Part shown: positions 1 to 3,456 of the stretch, one piece after another
Position numbering within the stretch: the first letter of the stretch is position 1
Layout of the letters: each line of letters starts with the position of its first letter
Assembly: GCA_018609185.1 (NCBI GenBank)
Contig: JAHCSD010000026.1
Span: forward strand, 1-8,223
Reading direction: 5' to 3'
Source of the DNA: Patescibacteria group bacterium
Lineage (GTDB): Bacteria > Patescibacteriota > Minisyncoccia > JAHCSD01
Length of the DNA stretch: 8,223 bases
The notes under the pieces: model-generated
Seen by the model: only the letters and a program-made list of their open reading frames with translations
What the model was told of the DNA's origin: nothing
Databases searched by the model: none
Program-made: the position numbers and the translations under genes

Positions 1-21
1 GTTCGAGTCTTAGAGTCCTAG
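1..21 (+). tRNA. Possible 3' end of a tRNA cut by the window edge
   Basis: The first bases, GTTCGAGTC, match the T-loop consensus of tRNAs (G53-TTCGAGT-C61). Read that way, CTTAG is the 3' T-stem strand, AGTCCTA the 3' acceptor strand and G21 the discriminator, with CCA not encoded. The 5' half lies outside the window, so no base pair can be tested. A chance match is quite possible. The prediction is that the bases left of the window contain CTAAG next to the T-loop and TAGGACT at the 5' acceptor strand. Confidence 0.25.
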
Positions 22-53
22 GAACTATTATTTTGCAAGGAGTCTTGCCTAAA

Positions 54-129
54 AATCTCTAACGGGGTTGACCCCCCACTACCTTAAAAAGGTGTGGGGG
101 TTATCCTCACACCAAAATGGAATTTTGGT
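54..129. repeat. Palindromic intergenic repeat block upstream of the cold-shock gene
   Basis: Three units follow one another. First is CTCTAACGGGGTTGACCCC, which contains GGGGT-TG-ACCCC. Second, at 72-101, is a long hairpin whose arms CCCCCAC(T)ACCTT and AAGGTGTGGGGG pair over about 12 bp with one bulged T around an AAA loop. Third, at 113-129, is CCAAAAT-GGA-ATTTTGG. Similar elements recur at 5538-5619, including the shared string CACACCAAAAT followed by TTGGTA. No U-run follows the second hairpin, so it is not a classical terminator. It more likely belongs to a dispersed intergenic palindrome family. Confidence 0.55.
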
Positions 130-138
130 AGTGACGGG

Positions 139-167
139 TTGACACAAAATTATATAAACGATATGAT
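139..167 (+). promoter_or_regulatory. Sigma-70-type promoter of the cold-shock gene
   Basis: A consensus -35 box TTGACA (139-144) is followed by a 17-base spacer and TATGAT (162-167). The start of transcription should be near 174, giving a leader of about 90 bases before the ATG at 267. No Shine-Dalgarno sequence is visible before that ATG; the bases just upstream are T/A only. A long leader is common for cold-shock genes and may itself be regulatory, but no specific fold is claimed here. Confidence 0.75.
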
Positions 168-266
168 ACCTAAGTCAAATCAAGTCTGTAAGAGAAACGG
201 GGTCGGGTTTTGATCTGCAGAATTCTCGATTTGAGCGTTTACTAATATTACTTACTTTTTATAATT

Positions 267-470
267 ATGGCAGAAGGAAAAATTGTTCGGCTGACTGACC
301 GAGGATTTGGGTTCATTTCGCGCGAGGGAGAAGAAAAAGATCTCTTTTTCCACTCAAACGAGCTTAAGAACGTAGAGTTTAATGATCTCAAGGAAGGTGA
401 CGAAGTAACATTTGAAGTAGCCGAAGGTCCAAAAGGACTTAACGCTACAAACGTGAGTCGAGCGAAATAG
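267..470 (+). CDS. Cold-shock domain protein (CspA family)
   Basis: This 67-residue protein is a single cold-shock domain, the usual length for the family. The two RNA-binding motifs are clear: RNP1 as RGFGFI at residues 12-17 and RNP2 as DLFFHS at 25-30. They are followed by the conserved EGDEVTFEV strand (43-51) and GPKGLNATNV (54-63). Such proteins bind single-stranded RNA or DNA in the cytoplasm, melt secondary structure, and act as RNA chaperones or antiterminators. The usual KWFN at the first strand is replaced by KIVRLT, a divergence that fits a CPR-type homologue. The gene stands alone between its own strong promoter and a perfect inverted-repeat terminator. Its start has no visible Shine-Dalgarno sequence. 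The symbol is left blank because the paralogue cannot be assigned. Confidence 0.95.
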   Translation: MAEGKIVRLTDRGFGFISREGEEKDLFFHSNELKNVEFNDLKEGDEVTFEVAEGPKGLNATNVSRAK

Positions 471-474
471 CGCA

Positions 475-509
475 TAACAAAAACACCCCCGACGGGGGTG
501 TTTTTGTTA
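475..509 (+). terminator. Perfect 16-bp inverted-repeat terminator after the cold-shock gene
   Basis: TAACAAAAACACCCCC (475-490) and GGGGGTGTTTTTGTTA (494-509) pair perfectly over 16 bp around the loop GAC. The GC core is flanked by an A-run on the left and a T-run on the right, so it can work in both directions. It lies five bases after the stop codon of the cold-shock gene. Confidence 0.92.
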
Positions 510-543
510 TATGAGCGGGCACAGAACCAGTCTATTCGTGCCT

Positions 544-673
544 CGCCAGGCGCAGTCTTGTGCTTGGCGGATGTTGCAACCCCGTAAAATGGCTTTGCCG
601 TCACGGGGCGAGCGACGTTTACCCCGAGGTCGCCTCTGGCGACTTTTCGGGGTTCGAACCCTCCTTCGCTCCA
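544..673. repeat. Cluster of three GC-rich hairpins, function unknown
   Basis: This gene-free stretch between 510 and 745 contains three consecutive stem-loops. At 544-569 the arms CGCCAGGCGC and GTGCTTGGCG pair over 10 bp (two G-U) around AGTCTT. At 580-608 CCCCGT pairs with ACGGGG, with an inner GGC-TTT-GCC. At 621-653 ACCCCGA pairs with TCGGGGT, with an inner GTCGCC-TCT-GGCGAC. The third sits inside a further possible stem, GAGCGA (610-615) with TCGCTC (666-671). A T-loop-like palindrome GGTTCGAACC lies at 651-660. Reading frames across it look like shadows. It could be a mobile palindromic element, a structured RNA or a degraded tRNA region. Confidence 0.6.
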
Positions 674-748
674 ATGGAGCTGCGCCTGCCGCTCCGAAGT
701 CTTAACGAAGGACGGGAAGGGCATGCCTGTTTTTGGTTTGGGGAAATG

Positions 749-773
749 AAAAAGCCAGATTGGTTACTGGCTT
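749..773 (-). terminator. Minus-strand terminator of the 79-aa gene
   Basis: On the minus strand AAGCCAG (773-767) pairs with CTGGCTT (758-752) over 7 bp around an 8-base loop and runs into TTTTT (753-749) then CATTT. It lies 14 bases after the stop codon of the small gene that ends at 788. Confidence 0.8.
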
Positions 774-787
774 ATGAGATAGTAGAA

Positions 788-1027
788 TTATTTCCTCGTT
801 GATAATGCGTAGTGAGCATGGCCCCTACAAACTCCTGTGTCATATATCGCTTTATTTTCTTCTTGGGATATATCTCTGTCGTACATTTCACAGATCCAAC
901 AACCTTTTTCGGTTATTTCGGCATTTACAATAAGTTCAACTGCTCTATTTTGTTCTTCTCTGGTCAGACCTGATCCGTAAGCATTCTTCTCAAGTAATAC
1001 TTCAAGTTCCGATTTCTCTTCAGTCAT
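788..1027 (-). CDS. Small protein with possible Cys/His zinc site, unknown function
   Basis: I do not recognise this 79-residue protein. It starts with an acidic helix-like segment (1-40, containing LTREEQNRAVELIVNAEI) and continues with CWIC at 43-46 and a C-terminal CRGHAHY at 67-73. C43, C46, C67 and H70 or H72 could form one zinc site; this is a pattern argument only. It has no signal peptide or membrane segment. The start at 1027 is fixed by a strong Shine-Dalgarno sequence, AAGGAGG, about 7 bases upstream. The 50-aa membrane-protein gene lies upstream in the same direction (gap 40 bases) and probably shares its promoter at 1250-1277. The transcript ends at the hairpin at 749-773. Confidence 0.75.
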   Translation of the reverse strand: MTEEKSELEVLLEKNAYGSGLTREEQNRAVELIVNAEITEKGCWICEMYDRDISQEENKAIYDTGVCRGHAHYALSTRK

Positions 1028-1048
1028 CTCGTTCCTCCTTCAAAGAAC
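1028..1048 (-). promoter_or_regulatory. Leader with a Shine-Dalgarno-masking hairpin (79-aa gene)
   Basis: In the mRNA, GUUCUUU (1048-1042) can pair with GAGGAAC (1037-1031) around the loop GAAG, using five Watson-Crick and two G-U pairs. This buries most of the AAGGAGG ribosome binding site. Related arrangements precede the 50-aa and 40-aa genes. Confidence 0.45.
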
Positions 1049-1067
1049 TAAATTCTTGTTTCGAGAC

Positions 1068-1220
1068 TTAAAGAATACCTGTAAGGCCAAGAATAATCCA
1101 GACGCAGAAGGTTGCACAGATAATGACAGGCGTAATGACAAGCGTAAGTAACTTATGTTTTGACTGCCACTCACCTATATCAGCCAGCCAATCTACAAAA
1201 GAGAAAAGTTTATTTATCAT
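1068..1220 (-). CDS. Small single-pass membrane protein, unknown function
   Basis: A 50-residue reading frame begins with ATG at 1220 and stops with TAA at 1068. ATG at 1223 would add one residue but lies only one base from AAAGGAG, so 1220 (spacing 4) is preferred. Residues 1-22 are polar and rich in aromatic residues (NKLFSFVDWLADIGEWQ). They are followed by a hydrophobic stretch from about residue 24 to the end, with LLTLVITPVIICATFCVWII as its core. This is one transmembrane helix, probably with the short polar N-terminus on one side and almost nothing after it. It has its own promoter (1250-1277) and a good ribosome binding site. It is likely cotranscribed with the 79-aa gene. I do not recognise a family; it could be a small regulatory membrane protein or a toxin-like peptide. 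Confidence 0.65.
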   Translation of the reverse strand: MINKLFSFVDWLADIGEWQSKHKLLTLVITPVIICATFCVWIILGLTGIL

Positions 1221-1223
1221 CAT

Positions 1224-1242
1224 TCTCCTTTCTCAAAAGAAC
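1224..1242 (-). promoter_or_regulatory. Leader with a Shine-Dalgarno-masking hairpin (50-aa gene)
   Basis: In the mRNA, UUCUUU (1241-1236) can pair with GGAGAA (1228-1223) in six pairs, two of them G-U. This covers the ribosome binding site and reaches the upstream ATG. It is the weakest of the three related leaders. Confidence 0.35.
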
Positions 1243-1249
1243 CACCTCC

Positions 1250-1277
1250 ATAATACCAAAAGGAATGGTGTTGTCAA
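1250..1277 (-). promoter_or_regulatory. Promoter of the 50-aa / 79-aa small-gene unit
   Basis: On the minus strand TTGACA (1277-1272) is followed by a 16-base spacer and TATTAT (1255-1250). Transcription should begin near 1243, about 20 bases before the first ATG, just upstream of the masking leader. Confidence 0.7.
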
Positions 1278-1306
1278 CCACGAAAAGTAACTTCGTTACC
1301 TCGTGG
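1278..1306. repeat. Nested inverted repeat between a terminator and a promoter
   Basis: CCACGA (1278-1283) pairs with TCGTGG (1301-1306), and inside it GTAAC (1287-1291) pairs with GTTAC (1295-1299) around TTC. It directly abuts the -35 box of the 1250-1277 promoter on one side and the AATGAAAAAGCC tail of the next terminator on the other. It could be an operator for the promoter or part of a composite terminator. Confidence 0.5.
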
Positions 1307-1312
1307 TAAATG

Positions 1313-1342
1313 AAAAAGCCCCGCACCATTCGATGCGGGACT
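1313..1342 (-). terminator. Minus-strand terminator downstream of the 40-aa gene
   Basis: On the minus strand AGTCCCGCA (1342-1334) pairs with TGCGGGGCT (1325-1317) with one mismatch around an 8-base loop, then TTTTT (1317-1313) and CATTT follow. It is about 100 bases after the stop codon of the 40-aa gene. Confidence 0.8.
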
Positions 1343-1368
1343 GGTCGGGTACCGACTGGTACTCGGCT
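1343..1368. repeat. TACCGACTGGTA palindrome, copy 1
   Basis: GGTCGGGTACC (1343-1353) and GGTACTCGGCT (1358-1368) form a stem of up to 11 bp with G-U pairs around the loop GACT, best on the plus strand. The core TACCGACTGGTA (1350-1361) recurs with one or two changes in the two hairpins at 1642-1687. It lies in the 3' untranslated part of the 40-aa gene transcript. Confidence 0.55.
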
Positions 1369-1440
1369 CCCTAAGCGGAGTTAGAGAGCGTTACGAACTA
1401 ATTTATAGTATTTATCTACAAATCTTTAAACTTCGCTTCT

Positions 1441-1563
1441 CTATTTGGGCTCTTTTACTATAAGCTTGCCAGTATTTTTGCATCTATCGCAACCTTCACC
1501 TATACAACTCGGACACGTTATTGTTCCTCTCGCAAAAATCCTGGTAGGTGCTTTCATTCTCAT
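1441..1563 (-). CDS. 40-residue zinc-finger-like protein, unknown function
   Basis: The reading frame from ATG at 1563 to TAG at 1441 encodes 40 residues, starting MRMKAPTRIFARGTITC. Four cysteines are arranged as C17-P-S-C20 and C25-D-R-C28 with glycines G22, G24 and G32. This gives CPSCIGEGCDRCKNTG, close to the CxxCxGxG pattern of DnaJ-type zinc fingers. One zinc ion could be held by the two CxxC pairs. A strong Shine-Dalgarno sequence (AAAGGAGG) sits 7-8 bases before the ATG; the second ATG at 1557 is an alternative start. It has its own promoter at 1603-1631 and a terminator at 1313-1342, so it is a separate mini-gene. The role is unknown. Such small zinc ribbons often bind nucleic acid or act as chaperone-like scaffolds, but nothing here decides it. 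Confidence 0.7.
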   Translation of the reverse strand: MRMKAPTRIFARGTITCPSCIGEGCDRCKNTGKLIVKEPK

Positions 1564-1588
1564 TCCCGTTCCTCCTTTCCTAAAGAAC
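1564..1588 (-). promoter_or_regulatory. Leader with a Shine-Dalgarno-masking hairpin (40-aa gene)
   Basis: In the mRNA, GUUCUUU (1588-1582) can pair with GAGGAAC (1574-1568), five Watson-Crick and two G-U pairs around a 7-base loop, hiding AAAGGAGG. The arms have the same sequence as those of the 79-aa gene leader; only the loop differs. Confidence 0.45.
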
Positions 1589-1602
1589 TATCCGAACCAT
1601 AC

Positions 1603-1631
1603 ATCCTACTACAGAATCATTAGTTAGTCAA
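1603..1631 (-). promoter_or_regulatory. Promoter of the 40-aa gene
   Basis: On the minus strand TTGACT (1631-1626) is followed by 17 bases and TAGGAT (1608-1603). Transcription would start near 1596, giving a leader of about 33 bases that begins just before the masking hairpin. The -10 box is imperfect. Confidence 0.5.
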
Positions 1632-1641
1632 CATGAGCGGC

Positions 1642-1687
1642 CGGGTACCAGCCGGTACCCGACTAGTCCCATACCGACTAGTATGGG
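1642..1687. repeat. TACCGACTRGTA palindromes, copies 2 and 3
   Basis: CGGGTACC (1642-1649) and GGTACCCG (1654-1661) pair perfectly around AGCC. Directly next, CCCATAC (1668-1674) and GTATGGG (1681-1687) pair perfectly around CGACTA. Read on the minus strand, copy 2 has the core TACCGGCTGGTA. Copy 3 has TACCGACTAGTA on the plus strand. Each differs from copy 1 by one base. CGACTAGT also occurs twice as a direct repeat (1660-1667 and 1675-1682). The pair fills most of the 185-base gap between the 192-aa gene and the promoter of the 40-aa gene. Confidence 0.6.
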
Positions 1688-1748
1688 GGTGTTGCATAGA
1701 CGTTCGAACCTATTTTGAGGGTAGGTTGAGGTTAGCAGCGTTTGCAAA

Positions 1749-2327
1749 TTAGTCCCTCTTGATACAAATCCTCTTGGCTCGTTGATAAAAATCTTCAACG
1801 CTCCCAGGAAGCCACCAGGCATCTTTAGTAATCTCTTTTAGATTATCGGGGTTAGATAATAATCCCGGCTTATGGAATGGCACCTGTCCGGGCGACAATG
1901 CTAAACTTAGCGGATGTGAGCCAGCTCTATCCCTAATCTGTACTAGCTGTTTACCTTTGAACTTCTTTCTAAATCGTTTTACACATCTTCTGACGGCAAT
2001 ATCTTGTATGTGGGTTCTCGCGTCTCCTCGTTTAGAATAATCAAATCCCGATTTTACATTGCTGGGGTCGTCATCATATACATCGGAGGCAATTTCTAAT
2101 AAGTGGTTTAGTAGTTCTGATCTTTGTTTGAAGTATTCAAAGTATGCGTCTTCGTATAACTGACATACTTTTTCGTATTCTAATAGGTCATTTCCTACCA
2201 ACCACACCGTTTGCCAATTTCCTTTGCCGTATTGTTTATCTCGCTTTGCCCATTCTTCATTACGGTGCGACCCGACATAACCAGGAGAACTATTGTTTAC
2301 TATTTTCCAAGTATTTTTGTCCAGCAT
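1749..2327 (-). CDS. Conserved-looking hypothetical protein, 192 aa
   Basis: I cannot assign a family. The protein is soluble, with no signal peptide or membrane helix. The N-terminal part (1-55) contains GYVGSHRNEEWAKRD and GNWQTVWLVGNDLLEYEKVC. It is followed by a helical middle (56-90), a basic stretch RRCVKRFRKKFKGKQLVQIRD (about 113-133) and a proline-rich HPLSLALSPGQVPFHKP. The C-terminus WWLPGSVEDFYQRAKRI is compact and looks under selection. The basic stretch suggests nucleic-acid contact, which is inference. No Shine-Dalgarno sequence precedes the ATG at 2327. A TAAGAT box six bases upstream would put the transcript start on or next to the ATG, so the mRNA may be leaderless. Nothing but palindromes lies downstream. 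Confidence 0.8.
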   Translation of the reverse strand: MLDKNTWKIVNNSSPGYVGSHRNEEWAKRDKQYGKGNWQTVWLVGNDLLEYEKVCQLYEDAYFEYFKQRSELLNHLLEIASDVYDDDPSNVKSGFDYSKRGDARTHIQDIAVRRCVKRFRKKFKGKQLVQIRDRAGSHPLSLALSPGQVPFHKPGLLSNPDNLKEITKDAWWLPGSVEDFYQRAKRICIKRD

Positions 2328-2333
2328 ATATTT

Positions 2334-2362
2334 ATCTTACACAAAAACAACCACCCAATAAA
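2334..2362 (-). promoter_or_regulatory. Weak promoter candidate giving a leaderless mRNA (192-aa gene)
   Basis: TAAGAT (2339-2334) is a fair -10 box six bases before the ATG; 17 bases upstream is TTTATT (2362-2357), a poor -35 box. The -35 box lies in the loop of the terminator at 2343-2375, so this assignment is weak. Confidence 0.3.
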
Positions 2363-2375
2363 GAGCGGCTGTTTT
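2343..2375 (-). terminator. Second minus-strand terminator after the TraB-like gene
   Basis: On the minus strand AAAACAGCCGCTC (2375-2363) and GGGTGGTTGTTTT (2356-2344) pair over 13 positions around TTTATT, three of them G-U. A T-run (2347-2343) lies at the end. Because of the wobble pairs, the fold works on the minus strand and not on the plus strand. It backs up the hairpin at 2416-2440 and insulates the 192-aa gene from the gene before it. Confidence 0.65.
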
Positions 2376-2379
2376 GTTT

Positions 2380-2414
2380 TATCCCACACCTCTCTATAAC
2401 TGTATTGTGGGATA
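2380..2414. repeat. 9-bp inverted repeat between the two terminators
   Basis: TATCCCACA (2380-2388) and TGTGGGATA (2406-2414) are perfect inverted copies separated by 17 bases. No T-run follows on either strand, so it is not a terminator. It could be a protein-binding site or an mRNA stem. Confidence 0.5.
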
Positions 2415-2415
2415 G

Positions 2416-2440
2416 AAAAAGCCGATCGTGTAGGACCGGC
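2416..2440 (-). terminator. Minus-strand terminator of the TraB-like gene
   Basis: On the minus strand GCCG (2440-2437) pairs with CGGC (2424-2421), with two further pairs beyond a mismatch, followed by TTTTT (2420-2416) and CTAT. It is 11 bases after the stop codon of the gene that ends at 2452. Confidence 0.65.
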
Positions 2441-2451
2441 CTTTGAAATAT

Positions 2452-3267
2452 TTAGGACTTTTTGAAAGAGAGGTTACGAAGTTTCGTAGATGTGCACCAG
2501 CGAAAATAGTTTCTTGCTTCGAGGAGAGAGCGTAAATGAGGTATGTGTCCCGCACCGAATTTGATTCCTACGAGTTGAGGATTTCGTTCTTGAACAAGCC
2601 TATCAAACTCTTGGAAACAATGGAGGTCTCGTGGCTTACCCAATACTTCAAGGACAGTTTCAACGAGCTGTTTGTCCTGCCAGAAGAAGATAAATCCTTC
2701 TCCTAAATCTCGTTTGGTGAATTGTCCCCGTTCCATCTTTCGAAGAGCAGTCTTTACGTACTCTACCATTTCTTGCTTTCGTTCTTGTGGAATGGCTTGG
2801 AGTTTATTGGTAAGAAGCTCCAAATACTCTCGCTTTTGTGTTTCGGTAAGAAGCATCGTATCGCCAGAAAACCAGTGCGGTTGATTGTATTCAGCGTCAA
2901 ATGCTTCTTCTTCCTCCGGTGAAGACAGAACTTTCTGGGCATTCATAAAATAGAGTTGCATAGCACAAAAGAATGCTTTCTCGACATTGCTTCCAAAGAA
3001 CACTTTACGCATCTCTGCTTCTTCAGCTTCACAGTCGTGAGATGATTTTCTCTCTTTGCGTATATCCTCGAAAAAAACGAGGTCGCATTCGGCGAGTATC
3101 TGTTTTATCTTCTCAAAGTATTCCTCATCACCTGCATGGTTCATACCCACGATAATCACCTTTCGTCCTGTATGCGGATGTATGTAATGATGAGCGAATG
3201 TATAAATACCTGATGGACTAACCACGAATTCATCATTAAAGAGTGGCACAGCCTTTCTGATACTCAT
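2452..3267 (-). CDS. TraB/TIKI-like (GxxH motif) family protein
   Basis: This 271-residue protein has the two hallmark GxxH motifs of the TraB/PrgY/TIKI group within the EreA/ChaN-like fold. They are VIIVGMNHAG near the N-terminus (GMNH, residues 41-44) and VGIKFGAGHIPHLRSLLE near the C-terminus (GAGH, 238-241). The acidic pair in LVFFED (E67, D68) fits the metal or catalytic glutamate that follows the first motif. TIKI proteins are metalloproteases and the enterococcal members act on peptide pheromones. Here there is no signal peptide or membrane anchor, so a cytoplasmic role is likelier; substrate unknown. The middle (85-190) is helical and charged. The start at 3267 is chosen because AAAGGAG lies 8 bases upstream. 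An in-frame GTG at 3285 would contain that ribosome site and is rejected. The promoter is at 3300-3328, and two terminators follow the gene. Confidence 0.72.
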   Translation of the reverse strand: MSIRKAVPLFNDEFVVSPSGIYTFAHHYIHPHTGRKVIIVGMNHAGDEEYFEKIKQILAECDLVFFEDIRKERKSSHDCEAEEAEMRKVFFGSNVEKAFFCAMQLYFMNAQKVLSSPEEEEAFDAEYNQPHWFSGDTMLLTETQKREYLELLTNKLQAIPQERKQEMVEYVKTALRKMERGQFTKRDLGEGFIFFWQDKQLVETVLEVLGKPRDLHCFQEFDRLVQERNPQLVGIKFGAGHIPHLRSLLEARNYFRWCTSTKLRNLSFKKS

Positions 3268-3299
3268 TAAGTATTCTCCTTTCACCGAGCTAACTTGCT

Positions 3300-3328
3300 A
3301 TTATAGATGGCATCATAAGAAAAGTCAA
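3300..3328 (-). promoter_or_regulatory. Promoter of the TraB-like gene
   Basis: On the minus strand TTGACT (3328-3323), a 17-base spacer and a perfect TATAAT (3305-3300). Transcription would start near 3293, about 26 bases before the ATG, leaving room for the AAAGGAG ribosome site. Confidence 0.8.
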
Positions 3329-3345
3329 CACACAAATTGGGAATG

Positions 3346-3373
3346 AAAAAGCGGCTACCGCGTTGGTTGCCGC
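3346..3373 (-). terminator. Orphan minus-strand terminator
   Basis: On the minus strand GCGGCAACC (3373-3365) pairs with GGTAGCCGC (3359-3351) with one A-A mismatch around a 5-base loop, followed by TTTTT (3350-3346) and CATTC. It has the same tail as the other minus-strand terminators. No minus-strand gene lies immediately upstream, only the start of the plus-strand helicase 84 bases away. Confidence 0.75.
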
Positions 3374-3419
3374 TGGACTTATCTAGTTTGTCTGCCGTAG
3401 AGAAGAGAGCCGTAGAGAG

Positions 3420-3448
3420 TTGTATTTCGTAATTCAAAGTGATATAGT
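3420..3448 (+). promoter_or_regulatory. Promoter of the helicase gene, near-leaderless
   Basis: TTGTAT (3420-3425), a 17-base spacer and TATAGT (3443-3448). The expected transcription start (3455-3457) coincides with the ATG at 3457, in line with the lack of any Shine-Dalgarno sequence. Confidence 0.5.
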
Positions 3449-3456
3449 AATCCTCA

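Noticed and set aside
212..229. CTGCAGAATTC resembling a cloning polylinker
   Set aside because: Only about a dozen bases match, no vector sequence follows on either side, and the stretch lies between a natural promoter and its gene.
260..265. TATAAT directly before the cold-shock ATG as a -10 box
   Set aside because: Transcription would begin inside the gene, and no -35 box lies at a suitable distance; the promoter at 139-167 is far better.
598..673. tRNA gene ending in GGTTCGAACC-CTCC-TTCGCTCCA
   Set aside because: The T-loop-like motif and a CCA are present, but the acceptor stem GAGCGA/TCGCTC spans only about 62 bases and the interior is one long hairpin with no anticodon arm. It is kept as part of the hairpin cluster.
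248..724. Minus-strand open frame of 158 codons across the cold-shock gene
   Set aside because: It is antisense to a clear cold-shock gene and runs through its terminator and the hairpin cluster; the protein has no coherent composition or ribosome site.
511..802. Plus-strand open frames through the hairpin cluster
   Set aside because: They translate GC-rich palindromes into Arg/Pro-rich text, lack ribosome sites and run into the minus-strand terminator at 749-773.
1694..1716. T-loop-like GTTCGAAC near 1701
   Set aside because: No T-stem, acceptor stem or anticodon arm fits on either strand; the motif is simply a palindrome.
3268..3285. GTG at 3285 as start of the TraB-like gene
   Set aside because: That start would place the AAAGGAG ribosome site inside the coding region; the ATG at 3267 is correctly spaced from it.
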